In this document: piece after piece, positions 45,057 through 54,161 of the stretch | How the letters are laid out: each line of letters opens with the position of its first letter | Numbering within the stretch: position 1 is the first letter of the stretch | NCBI RefSeq assembly: GCF_000397205.1 | Contig: NC_021237.1 | Coordinates: 1,675,001 to 1,739,000 of the forward strand | Source: Pseudomonas protegens CHA0 | Lineage (GTDB): Bacteria > Pseudomonadota > Gammaproteobacteria > Pseudomonadales > Pseudomonadaceae | Length of the DNA stretch: 64,000 nucleotides | Reading direction: 5' to 3' | Translations under genes and position numbers: made by a program | The notes under the pieces: model-generated | Database searches by the model: none | What the model was told of the DNA's origin: nothing | The model's input: only the letters and a program-made list of their open reading frames with translations

Positions 45057-45554
45057 ATGGACACCATGACCGAGAACGACTATCTGATCGCCTGGGGGCT
45101 CTATGCCTTCGCCGCCTTGGGCTGCCTGCTGGTGTGGATGCGCCTGACCCGCTGGATGTGGCGCTGGCTGCGCGAACCGCTGCGAGTGCTGGTGGCGGTG
45201 CTGCTGTTCAGCCCGACCATCATCGACCCGGTCAAGGAAAAATTTGCCCCGGCCGTGGCCATCACCGCATTGGATATAGCCTTCAAGGTCGGCAACAACG
45301 CCTGGCGTGCGGTATCCGACCTGTTCATGTACGGCATGATCGCCTTTGGCGTCTACCTGCTGTTCGTGCTGATCCGCTGGCCCATCGAGCGCGCGGCCAG
45401 GGAGCGCCGGGAACGCAACGAAGCGGCGAAAGCTGCTGCCAAGGCTGCCGAAGTGGAGGATGACCAGCCCTTCGGTGGCGCCGGCAATGACCGTTACGGC
45501 CGCCAGCCTGCAGCCGGCACCCCCCTGAATACGCGGGTCGAACCGCGTTTGTAA
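45057..45554 (+). CDS. Conserved two-segment membrane protein
   Basis: This 165-residue protein has hydrophobic segments near 9-28 and 90-110, a weaker one near 42-58, a basic coiled-coil stretch (ERAARERRERNEAAKAAAKAAE) after the last segment, and a polar C-terminus. No ribosome-binding site is evident before either ATG (45057 or 45066). No family recognised. It sits 33 bases upstream of the amidotransferase gene and is probably co-transcribed. Confidence 0.75.
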   Translation: MDTMTENDYLIAWGLYAFAALGCLLVWMRLTRWMWRWLREPLRVLVAVLLFSPTIIDPVKEKFAPAVAITALDIAFKVGNNAWRAVSDLFMYGMIAFGVYLLFVLIRWPIERAARERRERNEAAKAAAKAAEVEDDQPFGGAGNDRYGRQPAAGTPLNTRVEPRL

Positions 45555-45587
45555 CGCTGCCCCCGGCATTGAAGCGAGAGTCCGAGC

Positions 45588-46364
45588 ATGTGTGAGTTGT
45601 TGGGCATGAGCGCCAATGTACCGACCGATATCGTCTTCAGCTTTACCGGGCTGATGCAGCGCGGCGGCCGCACCGGCCCCCATCGCGACGGCTGGGGCAT
45701 CGCTTTCTATGAAGGCCGCGGCCTGCGCCTGTTCCAGGACCCGGCGGCCAGCAGCGAGTCGGAAGTGGCCAACCTGGTTCAGCGTTACCCGATCAAGAGC
45801 GAAGTGGTGATCGGCCATATCCGCCAGGCCAACGTCGGTAAGGTCTGCCTGGCCAACACTCATCCTTTTGTCCGCGAGCTGTGGGGCCGCAACTGGTGCT
45901 TTGCGCACAATGGCCAGTTGGCGGATTTCCAGCCCCAGGCCAGCTTCTACCGCCCGGTGGGCGATACCGACAGCGAAGCGGCTTTCTGTGACCTGCTGAA
46001 CCGGGTGCGGGCCGCCTTTCCCGAGCCGGTGGAAATCGAGGAACTGCTGCCGATCCTGATCCAGGCCTGCAGCGAATACCGCAGCAAGGGCGTGTTCAAC
46101 GGCCTGCTCAGCGACGGTGACTGGCTGTTCTGCTATTGCTCGACCAAACTGGCGCAGATCACCCGGCGCGCCCCATTCGGCCCGGCGCGGCTGAAGGATG
46201 TGGATGTGATCGTCGACTTCCAGGCCGAAACCACGCCCAACGACGTGGTCACGGTGATCGCCACTGAACCCTTGACCGAAAACGAAACCTGGACCCGCTA
46301 CCAGCCGGGCCAGTGGAGCCTGTGGCGGCGCGGTGAATGCGTGAGCCATGGCCAGACCGAATAA
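45588..46364 (+). CDS. Class II glutamine amidotransferase (YafJ-like)
   Basis: This 258-residue single Ntn-type glutaminase domain has Cys2 (MCELLGM) as the predicted nucleophile after Met removal. Motifs [30 protein letters not shown] and FAHNGQL match the YafJ/Gn-AT II family. The partner that would receive the ammonia is unknown. GAGAG precedes the ATG. The DUF2937 gene follows after 10 bases. Confidence 0.9.
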   Translation: MCELLGMSANVPTDIVFSFTGLMQRGGRTGPHRDGWGIAFYEGRGLRLFQDPAASSESEVANLVQRYPIKSEVVIGHIRQANVGKVCLANTHPFVRELWGRNWCFAHNGQLADFQPQASFYRPVGDTDSEAAFCDLLNRVRAAFPEPVEIEELLPILIQACSEYRSKGVFNGLLSDGDWLFCYCSTKLAQITRRAPFGPARLKDVDVIVDFQAETTPNDVVTVIATEPLTENETWTRYQPGQWSLWRRGECVSHGQTE

Positions 46365-46374
46365 GGACATCCCT

Positions 46375-46917
46375 ATGTTGCTCAGTTATCTGCGGCTGGT
46401 GCTGTTCGCCGCCGGCCTGTTGATCGGTGTGCAAGTGCCGGGTTTCATCAGTGATTACGCCAAGCGCGTCGAGGCGCATCTGATCGAGTCGCAGCACAGC
46501 CTGCAGGGCTTCCAGGGCACCGCGCAGCAGTTCTTCAAGGGCGACATGAACGCCCTGGTGGCCCATTACCGGGCCAGCGACGATCCGGTGTTTCGCAGCG
46601 ATGCCGAGAGCCTGAGCGGCTTGCTCAGCCGCCAGCTGGCCCTGGACAAGCAATACCAGGCGATGCAGGGGCCCTGGTACATCCGCCTGCTGCAAGTGGC
46701 CCTGGCCCCCGACCCGGAAATCCGCAAGGAAACCTGGGACGGCTACAGCTACCAGATCCTGCTGACCCCGGAAGCCATGATCTGGGGTATCAGTGGCGCC
46801 TTGCTGCTGTCCTTCGGCCTGGAATGCCTGTACCGGCTGATCGACTGGGTAGTGCTGGGCGGCAAGCGCCTGCGCCAGAGCCGCCCGATTGAAGAGCGCG
46901 ACCTCAAAGGCCTCTGA
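46375..46917 (+). CDS. DUF2937 membrane protein
   Basis: This 180-residue protein has an N-terminal membrane segment (about 4-22), a periplasmic or cytoplasmic helical middle, and a second membrane segment near 138-155 (MIWGISGALLLSFGLECLYRL). AAGGA is 7 bases before the ATG giving MLLSYLRL. The family function is unknown. It closes the 45057-46917 operon and is followed by two REP doublets. Confidence 0.82.
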   Translation: MLLSYLRLVLFAAGLLIGVQVPGFISDYAKRVEAHLIESQHSLQGFQGTAQQFFKGDMNALVAHYRASDDPVFRSDAESLSGLLSRQLALDKQYQAMQGPWYIRLLQVALAPDPEIRKETWDGYSYQILLTPEAMIWGISGALLLSFGLECLYRLIDWVVLGGKRLRQSRPIEERDLKGL

Positions 46918-46922
46918 TCCCC

Positions 46923-47005
46923 TGTAGGAGCCGGCTGCCGGCGAAGGGGGCCGCGTGGCTTGCGCCTGACTGAAGATCGCCTTCGCTGGCAAGCCAGCTC
47001 CTACG
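46923..47005. repeat. REP doublet, GTAGGAGCCGGC type
   Basis: TGTAGGAGCCGGCTGCCGGC at 46923 and an inverted copy ending GCCAGCTCCTACG at 47005 flank about 35 bases. Confidence 0.85.
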
Positions 47006-47030
47006 GGAGCCGTATCGATTTTGTTTTCTG

Positions 47031-47108
47031 TGTAGGAGCCGGCTTGCCGGCGAAAGCGGCGTGCCTGACACACCGCAGCGCGCGGGTCGCTGGCAAGCCA
47101 GCTCCTAC
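47031..47108. repeat. REP doublet, GTAGGAGCCGGC type (second)
   Basis: TGTAGGAGCCGGCTTGCCGG at 47031 and an inverted copy (GGCAAGCCAGCTCCTAC) ending at 47108 lie 25 bases after the first doublet, giving a tandem pair between the convergent DUF2937 and LysR genes. Confidence 0.85.
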
Positions 47109-47128
47109 GAGGGGGGCGATGGCGATGT

Positions 47129-48049
47129 TCACTGGGGTTCCATGAGCACCAGGTAATCCGCGCCGACCTTCTGCCCATAGCGCTGCACCACGCGCTGGCA
47201 CAGCTCGACTATGTCCTCCACCAATTCCACTCCCACCCTCCACGACACCACCACTTGCAGGTTCGGCGGGCGCTGTTCGATGGCCAGCAGGGTCAGTTCG
47301 CCCCGGGCCAGTTCCTCGCGCACCAGCACCGGCGGCAGGGCGCCGATGCCGAAGCCGTCCCGCAGCAGGCGGGTGATGGCCGACACCGAGTTGACGCAGT
47401 TGAGCCGCGGCGCCAGCACGCCGTTGGCCTGCATCAGGCTCAGCACCTGCTGGTGGGGCAGGGAGTTCTTCGAGTAGGTGACGATCCGTTCCCGGGCCAG
47501 CTCGGCGACGTTGGCGTAGTCGCGGTTGTAGATCGAGTTGCTGGCGGCGATCCAGCCCATGGGATAGCTGGCCAGTTCCAGGCTGCGGATGCTTTCCTGG
47601 CGCAGCAGGTCGGTTTGCAGCACCAGGTCGAGAAAGCCTTTTTGCAGCTGGTCGCACAGGTTCAGTGAGGTGTCGGCCACCAGCTCGATTTCCACTTGCG
47701 GGTAGTGGTCCATCATCTCTGCCACCAGGGGGCTGAGCCAGGTGTGGATCACCGTATCCATGACCCCGATGCGAACCCGCCCGACCTTGCTCGACGGCGC
47801 TTGGATGGACTGTTTCAGCACCTGCAGGGTGTCGAGCATCTGCTCGGCGTGCTCCAGCACCTTGACGCCTTCCGGGGTCAGGCTGACGCCCCGGGAGTCG
47901 CGCAGGAACAGCTTCACGCCCAGTTCGCCCTCCAGCACCGCGATGCGGCTGGAGATCGCCGCCTGGGTGGTAAAGAGTTTTTCCGCGGTGTGGCTGAAGC
48001 TCTTCAGCCGCGCGACCCAGACGAAGGTTTCGAGGAACTTGAGGTTCAT
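47129..48049 (-). CDS. LysR-family regulator next to pxp genes
   Basis: This 306-residue LysR protein has a helix-turn-helix in its first 60 residues (FSHTAEKLFTTQAAISSRIAVLE) and an effector domain with FLRDSRGVSLTPEG. It is divergent from the MFS-pxpABC genes across a 137-bp gap and is their likely activator. The gap contains a T-rich stretch but I found no single clear T-N11-A site. Confidence 0.88.
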   Translation of the reverse strand: MNLKFLETFVWVARLKSFSHTAEKLFTTQAAISSRIAVLEGELGVKLFLRDSRGVSLTPEGVKVLEHAEQMLDTLQVLKQSIQAPSSKVGRVRIGVMDTVIHTWLSPLVAEMMDHYPQVEIELVADTSLNLCDQLQKGFLDLVLQTDLLRQESIRSLELASYPMGWIAASNSIYNRDYANVAELARERIVTYSKNSLPHQQVLSLMQANGVLAPRLNCVNSVSAITRLLRDGFGIGALPPVLVREELARGELTLLAIEQRPPNLQVVVSWRVGVELVEDIVELCQRVVQRYGQKVGADYLVLMEPQ

Positions 48050-48186
48050 GGGATCAACTTTTCTTATGCATAAGGGCAGTTTTTATTAGTTGGACGCAGT
48101 TGGCGCTCGAGCCGAAGAATGCGCCAACCCACGATATGCGTCGTCGGGGCCCAGAACAACACCAATAAATTACCCTGGAGATCGCC

Positions 48187-49470
48187 ATGAGTGCGCCCGA
48201 AACACTGGCCGCCAAGGCCCCGCGCCGCGCCGGCCCGTTTGACTGGTACCGGGACATCAACCAGCAGGAGCGCCGGACATTCTGGAGCTGCAAGCTCGGT
48301 TATGGCCTGGATGGCATGGACACGCAGATGCTCAGTTTCGTGATCCCGACCCTGATCGCACTGTGGGGCATCACCTCCGCCGAAGCCGGGCTGATCCATA
48401 CCAGTACCTTGCTGGCCTCCGCCCTGGGGGGCTGGATCGCCGGGATCCTCTCCGACCGCATTGGCCGGGTGCGCACGTTGCAACTCACGGTCCTGTGGTT
48501 CGCATTCTTTACCTTTTTGTGTGGCCTGGCGCAGAACTACGAGCAGTTGCTGATCGCCCGGACCCTGATGGGCTTCGGCTTCGGTGGCGAGTGGACCGCC
48601 GGGGCGGTACTGATCGGCGAGGTGATCCGTGCCAAGAACCGTGGCAAGGCGGTGGGCATGGTGCAGTCCGGCTGGGCCCTGGGCTGGGGCATAACGGCGT
48701 TGCTATATGCGCTGCTGTTCTCCCTGCTGCCGCCGGAAGACGCCTGGCGCGGGCTGTTCCTGCTGGGCATCCTGCCGGCGATCTTCGTGATTTTCGTCCG
48801 CCGCCTGGTCAAGGACCCTGAGGTCTATCGCCAAACCCGGGCCCGGGAAGAGCCCAGCAACCCGGCCCGGTTCTACGAGATCTTCGCCCCGGGGATCCTC
48901 AGCACCACCCTGCGTGCATCGCTGTTGGCGGCGGGGGCCCAGGGCGGCTACTACGCCATCACTTTCTGGCTGCCGACCTTCCTCAAGACCGAGCGTGGCC
49001 TGAGCGTGCTGAGCACCGGCGGCTACCTGGCCATGGTGATCTTCGGCTCCTACATGGGCTATGTGATCAGCGCCTACCTGACCGATATTCTCGGGCGCAA
49101 GAAGAACTTCGTACTGTTCGCCGCCGGCTCTTTCACCATCGTCCTGCTCTATACGCAAATGCCGGTGAGCAACGCGGTGATGCTCTGGCTGGGCTTTCCC
49201 CTGGGCTTTTTCGCCTCGGGCATCTTCAGCGGCATGGGAGCGTTCCTCACCGAACTGTTCCCCACCCGCATCCGCGGTTCCGGCCAGGGTTTCTGCTACA
49301 ACAGCGGCCGGGCGCTGGCGGCGCTGTTCCCCCTGCTGATCGGCCTGCTCAGCCAGCATGTGCCGCTGGGCGCGGCCATCGGCACCTTTGCCGCGGTGTC
49401 CTACGGCGTGGTGGTGCTGGCAGCCTTGAGCCTGCCGGAAACCCGCGGCAAGGAACTTGAGGCACGCTAA
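48187..49470 (+). CDS. MFS transporter, AAHS-like
   Basis: This 427-residue MFS carrier with about 12 membrane segments begins with a soluble stretch, then GYGLDGMDTQMLSFVIPTL and GGWIAGILSDRIGRVRTLQ, typical of aromatic acid:proton symporters and related sugar-porter-like carriers. GGAGATCGCC precedes the ATG. Being first in line with pxpABC, it is a candidate 5-oxoproline importer. Confidence 0.87.
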   Translation: MSAPETLAAKAPRRAGPFDWYRDINQQERRTFWSCKLGYGLDGMDTQMLSFVIPTLIALWGITSAEAGLIHTSTLLASALGGWIAGILSDRIGRVRTLQLTVLWFAFFTFLCGLAQNYEQLLIARTLMGFGFGGEWTAGAVLIGEVIRAKNRGKAVGMVQSGWALGWGITALLYALLFSLLPPEDAWRGLFLLGILPAIFVIFVRRLVKDPEVYRQTRAREEPSNPARFYEIFAPGILSTTLRASLLAAGAQGGYYAITFWLPTFLKTERGLSVLSTGGYLAMVIFGSYMGYVISAYLTDILGRKKNFVLFAAGSFTIVLLYTQMPVSNAVMLWLGFPLGFFASGIFSGMGAFLTELFPTRIRGSGQGFCYNSGRALAALFPLLIGLLSQHVPLGAAIGTFAAVSYGVVVLAALSLPETRGKELEAR

Positions 49471-49478
49471 CTGATAAT

Positions 49479-49508
49479 CTGCGGGGCATTGCCAGCGCTG
49501 CCCCGCAG
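49479..49508 (+). other. Hairpin between MFS gene and pxpA
   Basis: CTGCGGGGCA (49479-49488) pairs with TGCCCCGCAG (49499-49508). It is followed by A-rich rather than T-rich sequence, so it may stabilise or process the mRNA rather than end it. Confidence 0.55.
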
Positions 49509-49542
49509 CTGACCCCTTATAAAAAACACAGGAACACTGACC

Positions 49543-50295
49543 ATGAGCCGCCTGTTATTGAATTGCGACATCGGCGAAAGCTTTGGCAACTGGACCCTGG
49601 GCCTGGATGCCGAAGTCATGCCCTTTATCGACTGCGCCAACATCGCCTGCGGTTTCCACGCCGGTGACCCGGGCATCATGCGCAAGACCGTGGCCCTGGC
49701 CCTGGCCAATGGCGTGCGCATCGGTGCCCATCCGGCGTACCAGGACCTGGCCGGCTTTGGCCGCCGCTCCATGAGCTACTCGCCCGAGGAAATCCAGGAC
49801 CTGCTGCACTATCAGATCGGTGCGCTGGACGGCATCTGCCGAGCCCAGGGCGGCCGGGTCGAGTACGTCAAACCCCATGGCGCGATGTACAACGACATGA
49901 TGGCCAAGCCTGCGCAACTGCGGGCGGTGATCCAGGCCGTGGCAGCCTACGACCCGCAACTGCCGCTGATGCTCATGGCCACCCGCGACAACAGCGCGGC
50001 CCAGGCCCTGGGCGATGAGTACGGCGTGACCCTGTGGTTCGAAGCCTTTGCCGATCGCGCCTACGACAACGCCGGGCATCTGGTGTCGCGGCAGTTGCCG
50101 GGGGCGGTGCACCATGACGCGCAAACCATCCTCCAGCAGGCCCTGACCATCGCCCGCGGCGAGCCCCTGGCCGCCAGCGACGGCAGCGCCTTGCTGCTGC
50201 ACGCCAACACACTGTGCGTGCATGGCGACAACGCCAGTTCGGTGGCGGCGGTGCAGCGCATTCGCGAGGCCCTGAACCAGCAGTCCGGCCTATGA
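49543..50295 (+). CDS. pxpA: 5-oxoprolinase subunit A (LamB/YcsF)
   Basis: This 250-residue LamB/YcsF-family protein starts [13 protein letters not shown] and continues with [29 protein letters not shown] and [11 protein letters not shown]. PxpA with PxpB and PxpC forms the ATP-dependent prokaryotic 5-oxoprolinase that opens pyroglutamate to glutamate. AGGA precedes the ATG. Its end overlaps pxpB by 4 bases. Confidence 0.95.
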   Translation: MSRLLLNCDIGESFGNWTLGLDAEVMPFIDCANIACGFHAGDPGIMRKTVALALANGVRIGAHPAYQDLAGFGRRSMSYSPEEIQDLLHYQIGALDGICRAQGGRVEYVKPHGAMYNDMMAKPAQLRAVIQAVAAYDPQLPLMLMATRDNSAAQALGDEYGVTLWFEAFADRAYDNAGHLVSRQLPGAVHHDAQTILQQALTIARGEPLAASDGSALLLHANTLCVHGDNASSVAAVQRIREALNQQSGL

Positions 50296-50996
50296 AGCCA
50301 CAGGTTGAAGTAGTCGCCATCGACTGCCTGATGGTGCGGCTGTTCGAGGTGATCGCCGAGGACAACATGCCCTGGATGCTGGCCGCCGCCGAAGGGCTGC
50401 GGCGGGCCTTCGGCGAGTCTCTGGTCGACCTGGTGCCGTCCTATACCACGCTGATGGTGCATTACGATTTGCTGGCCCTGAGCCCGTCCGAGGCCCGGCA
50501 GCGGATCGAGATCGCCTTGGCTGACCTGGCGCCCGGCACCACCCAGGCCGGGCGCGAGCACGTGCTGCCGGTGTGGTACGACCTCAGTGTCGGGCCGGAA
50601 CTGGTGCTGTTGTCCCGGCGCAGCGGGCTGTCGGTGGCCGAGGTGATCGAGCGTCACAGCCAGCGTGAATATCAAGTGTTTGCCCTGGGCTTCGCTCCCG
50701 GGTTTGCCTTCATGGGGCTGGTGGAGGAGGCGCTCGCGGCGCCGCGGCTGAACACCCCGCGCAAGCGGGTGGCGGCGGGCAGTGTGGGGATCGCCGAACG
50801 GCAGACCGCGGCTTACCCGGTGGTATCGCCGGGGGGCTGGAACCTGATCGGCCGCACCCCGAGCCGGTTGTTCGACCGCGAGCGCGACGGCTACAGCCTG
50901 ATGCAACCGGGGGACCGGGTGCGCTTTGCCCCAGTGGAGCGGGCCGAGTTCCTGCGCCTGGGGGGCAATGACACGCCACTGGAGGTGCCGGCATGA
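50292..50996 (+). CDS. pxpB: 5-oxoprolinase subunit B
   Basis: This 234-residue KipI/PxpB-type protein has [11 protein letters not shown] in the N-terminal domain and the C-terminal cyclophilin-like motif [13 protein letters not shown] followed by [20 protein letters not shown] and [16 protein letters not shown] overlaps on both sides couple its translation to pxpA and pxpC. The frame is open further upstream but only the overlapping ATG makes sense. Confidence 0.94.
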   Translation: MKPQVEVVAIDCLMVRLFEVIAEDNMPWMLAAAEGLRRAFGESLVDLVPSYTTLMVHYDLLALSPSEARQRIEIALADLAPGTTQAGREHVLPVWYDLSVGPELVLLSRRSGLSVAEVIERHSQREYQVFALGFAPGFAFMGLVEEALAAPRLNTPRKRVAAGSVGIAERQTAAYPVVSPGGWNLIGRTPSRLFDRERDGYSLMQPGDRVRFAPVERAEFLRLGGNDTPLEVPA

Positions 50997-51910
50997 GCCG
51001 ACTGACGATCGAGGCCAGCACCCCGCTGTGCCTGCTGCAGGATGCCGGGCGCTTTGGCGTGCGCCACCTGGGCGTGACCCAGGGCGGGGCGCTGGACTGG
51101 GTGTCGATGTCCTGGGCCAACTGGCTGCTGGGCAATGCCCTGGATGCGCCGGTGGTGGAAATCACCCTGGGCGGTTTCACCCTGCAGGCCGAGGACTATT
51201 GCCTGCTGGCTTTGGCCGGGGCTGATCTTGGGGCCTATGTGGATGAGCGGCCTTTGACCCCGGGGCGCAGTTTCATCCTGCAAAAGGGCCAGCGGCTGCG
51301 ATTCACCCAGCCATTTTCTGGGGCCCGGGCCTATCTGGCCGCCCCTGGCGGTTTCGACGCGCCCAAGGTGTTGGGCAGTTGCGCCAGCGTGTTGCGTGAA
51401 GCCCTGGGTGGCCCCGATGGTTATGGCCGCGCCCTGAGCGAGGGTGGGATGTTGAGTTATTCGGGAACTGGCGGTGCGCTCAAGAGCCTGTCGGCGGAGC
51501 AACTGCCGGATTGGCAATCCGCTGCACCGCTGGAGGTGATCCTGGGGGCGCAGATCGGCCAGTTCAGCGGTTTGAGCCTGTTCGATGCCTTCAATAGCAG
51601 TTGGAGCCTGGACAGCCGGGCCGACCGCATGGGCGCGCGCTTGCTCGGGCCGGTCTTGCAGTACCAGGGCCGGCCGATGATTTCCGAGGGCATTCCCCTG
51701 GGGGCGATCCAGGTGCCGCCGGACGGCCAGCCGATCATCCTGCTCAATGACCGGCAGACCATTGGCGGCTATCCGCGATTGGGAGCGTTGACGCCGCTAT
51801 CACTGGCGCGGTTGGCGCAGTGCCTGCCGGGCAGCGAAGTGCGCCTGGCGCCGGTGGTACAGGAGACGGCGCATCGGCAGCAGGTGGCGTTCCTGCGCCG
51901 GTTCGGGTGA
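50993..51910 (+). CDS. pxpC: 5-oxoprolinase subunit C
   Basis: This 305-residue biotin-dependent-carboxyltransferase-like protein of the KipA/PxpC family has LLQDAGRFGVRHLGVTQGGALD, RAYLAAPGGFD and PILLNDRQTIGGYPRLG. It completes the three-subunit 5-oxoprolinase. A REP pair lies immediately after the stop codon. Confidence 0.94.
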   Translation: MSRLTIEASTPLCLLQDAGRFGVRHLGVTQGGALDWVSMSWANWLLGNALDAPVVEITLGGFTLQAEDYCLLALAGADLGAYVDERPLTPGRSFILQKGQRLRFTQPFSGARAYLAAPGGFDAPKVLGSCASVLREALGGPDGYGRALSEGGMLSYSGTGGALKSLSAEQLPDWQSAAPLEVILGAQIGQFSGLSLFDAFNSSWSLDSRADRMGARLLGPVLQYQGRPMISEGIPLGAIQVPPDGQPIILLNDRQTIGGYPRLGALTPLSLARLAQCLPGSEVRLAPVVQETAHRQQVAFLRRFG

Positions 51911-51921
51911 GGGGCTGAAAG

Positions 51922-51976
51922 CTTCGCCGGCAAGCCGGCTCCTACATCGCCCTGTAGGAGCCGGCTTGCTGGCGAA
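51922..51976. repeat. Inverted REP pair between pxpC and VWA gene
   Basis: CTTCGCCGGCAAGCCGGCTC at 51922 and TGTAGGAGCCGGCTTGCTGG at 51953 are back to back with a 6-base gap, opposite in order to the other doublets. It separates two convergent genes and can form a strong hairpin. Confidence 0.85.
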
Positions 51977-51981
51977 CGGGT

Positions 51982-53160
51982 TTATTTGGACAGGAAGCGC
52001 ATGCCTTCTTCCAGGCCACGCAGGGTCAGGGGGTACATCTGGTCTTCGATCAACTCGCGAACGATATTGGTCGAAGCGGTGTAGCCCCAGGTGTCCTTGG
52101 GATAGGGGTTGATCCAGATGAGTTTCTTGTACTTCTCCATGAAGCGCTGCATCCACACGTAGCCGGCTTCTTCGTTCCAGTGCTCCACGCTGCCGCCGGC
52201 CTGGGTGATTTCATAGGGCGCCATGGCGGCATCCCCGACGAAGATCACTTTGTAGTCGGCGCCGTACTTGTGCAGCAGGTCCTGGGTCGAGGTGCGCTCG
52301 GAGCCGCGGCGCATGTTGTTCTTCCACACCGACTCATAGATGAAGTTGTGGAAGTAGTAGTACTCCAGGTGCTTGAACTCGGTCTTGCAGGCCGAGAACA
52401 GTTCCTCGCAGATCTTCACGTGGGCATCCATGGAACCGCCGATGTCGAACAGCAACAGCAACTTGATGCTGTTGCGCCGTTCCGGGCGCATCTGGATGTT
52501 CAGCAGCCCGGCATCCCGGGCGGTGTGGTCGATGGTGCCGTCGATGTCCAGCTCCTCCGCCGCACCCTGGCGCGCGAACTTGCGCAGCCGGCGCAGGGCC
52601 ACCTTGATGTTGCGGGTGCCCAGTTCCACCGAGTCGTCGAGGTTCTTGTACTCGCGCTGGTCCCAGACTTTCACCGCCTTGCCCTGGCGCTTGCCGGCAT
52701 CGCCGACGCGGATGCCTTCCGGGTTGAAGCCACCGGAGCCGAACGGGCTGGTGCCGCCGGTGCCGATCCACTTGTTGCCGCCGGCATGGCGTTCCTTCTG
52801 TTCTTCCAGGCGTTTCTTGAACTCTTCGATGAGCTTGTCCAGGCCGCCCAGGGACTGGATCTGCGCCCGCTCTTCATCCGTCAGCGAGCGCTCGAACTCC
52901 TTGCGCAGCCAATCCTCGGGGATCAGCGCCTGCAGGTGGTCGTCGAGTTTTTCCAGGCCGTTGAAGTAGGCGCCGAAGGCCCGGTCGAACTTGTCGAAAT
53001 GCCGTTCGTCCTTCACCAGGATCGCCCGGGCGAGGTAGTAGAACTCGTCCATGTCGGCGAAGGTCACGCGCTGCTTGAGCGCGTTGATCAGGTCCAGCAG
53101 CTCGCGCACCGACACCGGCACCTTGGCCGCGCGCATTTCATTGAACAGGTTGAGCAGCAT
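51982..53160 (-). CDS. VWA-domain protein (CoxE-like)
   Basis: This 392-residue protein has a helical N-terminal half and a C-terminal von Willebrand A domain starting near LLLLFDIGGSMDAHVKICEELF. The metal-site motif is D-I-G-G-S instead of the common DxSxS, so the second position is changed. MoxR-VWA pairs act as chaperones that insert metals or assemble enzyme complexes. It is 12 bases downstream of the MoxR gene; no dedicated client enzyme is adjacent. Confidence 0.9.
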   Translation of the reverse strand: MLLNLFNEMRAAKVPVSVRELLDLINALKQRVTFADMDEFYYLARAILVKDERHFDKFDRAFGAYFNGLEKLDDHLQALIPEDWLRKEFERSLTDEERAQIQSLGGLDKLIEEFKKRLEEQKERHAGGNKWIGTGGTSPFGSGGFNPEGIRVGDAGKRQGKAVKVWDQREYKNLDDSVELGTRNIKVALRRLRKFARQGAAEELDIDGTIDHTARDAGLLNIQMRPERRNSIKLLLLFDIGGSMDAHVKICEELFSACKTEFKHLEYYYFHNFIYESVWKNNMRRGSERTSTQDLLHKYGADYKVIFVGDAAMAPYEITQAGGSVEHWNEEAGYVWMQRFMEKYKKLIWINPYPKDTWGYTASTNIVRELIEDQMYPLTLRGLEEGMRFLSK

Positions 53161-53172
53161 GGCATCAGCCTC

Positions 53173-54018
53173 TTAACGACTACCGCGACGGCTCATGAAC
53201 GCCAGGCGTTCGAGCAATTGCACATCCTGCTCGTTCTTCACCAGGGCGCCGGCCAGGGGCGGGATGGCCTTGGTCGGATCGCGCTCGCGCAGCACCGCTT
53301 CGCCGATGTTGTCGGCCATCAGCAGCTTGAGCCAGTCCACCAGTTCCGAGGTCGAGGGCTTCTTCTTCAGGCCCGGCACTTTGCGCACATCGAAGAACAC
53401 GTCCAGGGCTTCGCTGACCAGGTCCTTCTTGATGTCCGGGTAGTGCACATCGACGATCTTCTGCAGGGTGGTGCGGTCGGGGAAGGCGATGTAGTGGAAG
53501 AAGCAGCGACGCAGGAAGGCGTCCGGCAGCTCTTTCTCGTTGTTGGAGGTAATGATGATGATCGGCCGCTGCTTGGCCTTGATGGTCTCGTCGATCTCGT
53601 AGACGTAGAACTCCATCTTGTCGAGTTCCTGCAGCAGGTCGTTGGGGAACTCGATGTCGGCCTTGTCGATCTCGTCGATCAGCAGGATCACCCGCTCCTC
53701 GGATTCGAAGGCCTCCCACAGCTTGCCCTTCTTCAGGTAGTTGCGAATGTCGTGCACCTTGTCCACGCCCAGTTGCGAATCGCGCAGGCGGCTGACCGCG
53801 TCGTACTCGTACAGGCCCTGGTGGGCCTTGGTGGTGGACTTGATGTGCCAGGTGATCAGCTTGGCGCCGAAGGATTCGGCCAGTTGCTCGGCAAGCATGG
53901 TCTTGCCGGTGCCGGGTTCGCCCTTGACCAGCAGCGGACGCTCCAGGGTGATGGCGGCATTGACTGCCAGCTTCAGGTCATCGGTGGCGACATATGCGCT
54001 GGTGCCTTCGAACTTCAT
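53173..54018 (-). CDS. MoxR-family AAA+ ATPase
   Basis: This 281-residue AAA+ protein has Walker A GEPGTGKT, Walker B VILLIDEIDKAD, sensor 1 in IIITSNNEKELPDAF and an arginine-finger segment FLRRCFFHYI. The ATG at 54018 (MKFEG) is preferred because GAGGA lies 7 bases upstream; a TTG two codons earlier overlaps it. It works with the VWA protein encoded next. Confidence 0.93.
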   Translation of the reverse strand: MKFEGTSAYVATDDLKLAVNAAITLERPLLVKGEPGTGKTMLAEQLAESFGAKLITWHIKSTTKAHQGLYEYDAVSRLRDSQLGVDKVHDIRNYLKKGKLWEAFESEERVILLIDEIDKADIEFPNDLLQELDKMEFYVYEIDETIKAKQRPIIIITSNNEKELPDAFLRRCFFHYIAFPDRTTLQKIVDVHYPDIKKDLVSEALDVFFDVRKVPGLKKKPSTSELVDWLKLLMADNIGEAVLRERDPTKAIPPLAGALVKNEQDVQLLERLAFMSRRGSR

Positions 54019-54161
54019 CTGCAATTCCTCGAACGGTGACGGCGAGCTGCCCGGGGCAGGTCGATTGAATGGGGAGTGATGGCGCGACTATAACGCGCTG
54101 CCCGGTCGACTGTGAACGTGGACGCCCCATTCAGTCTCTGAATGGAGCGTCACGGGGTGAC

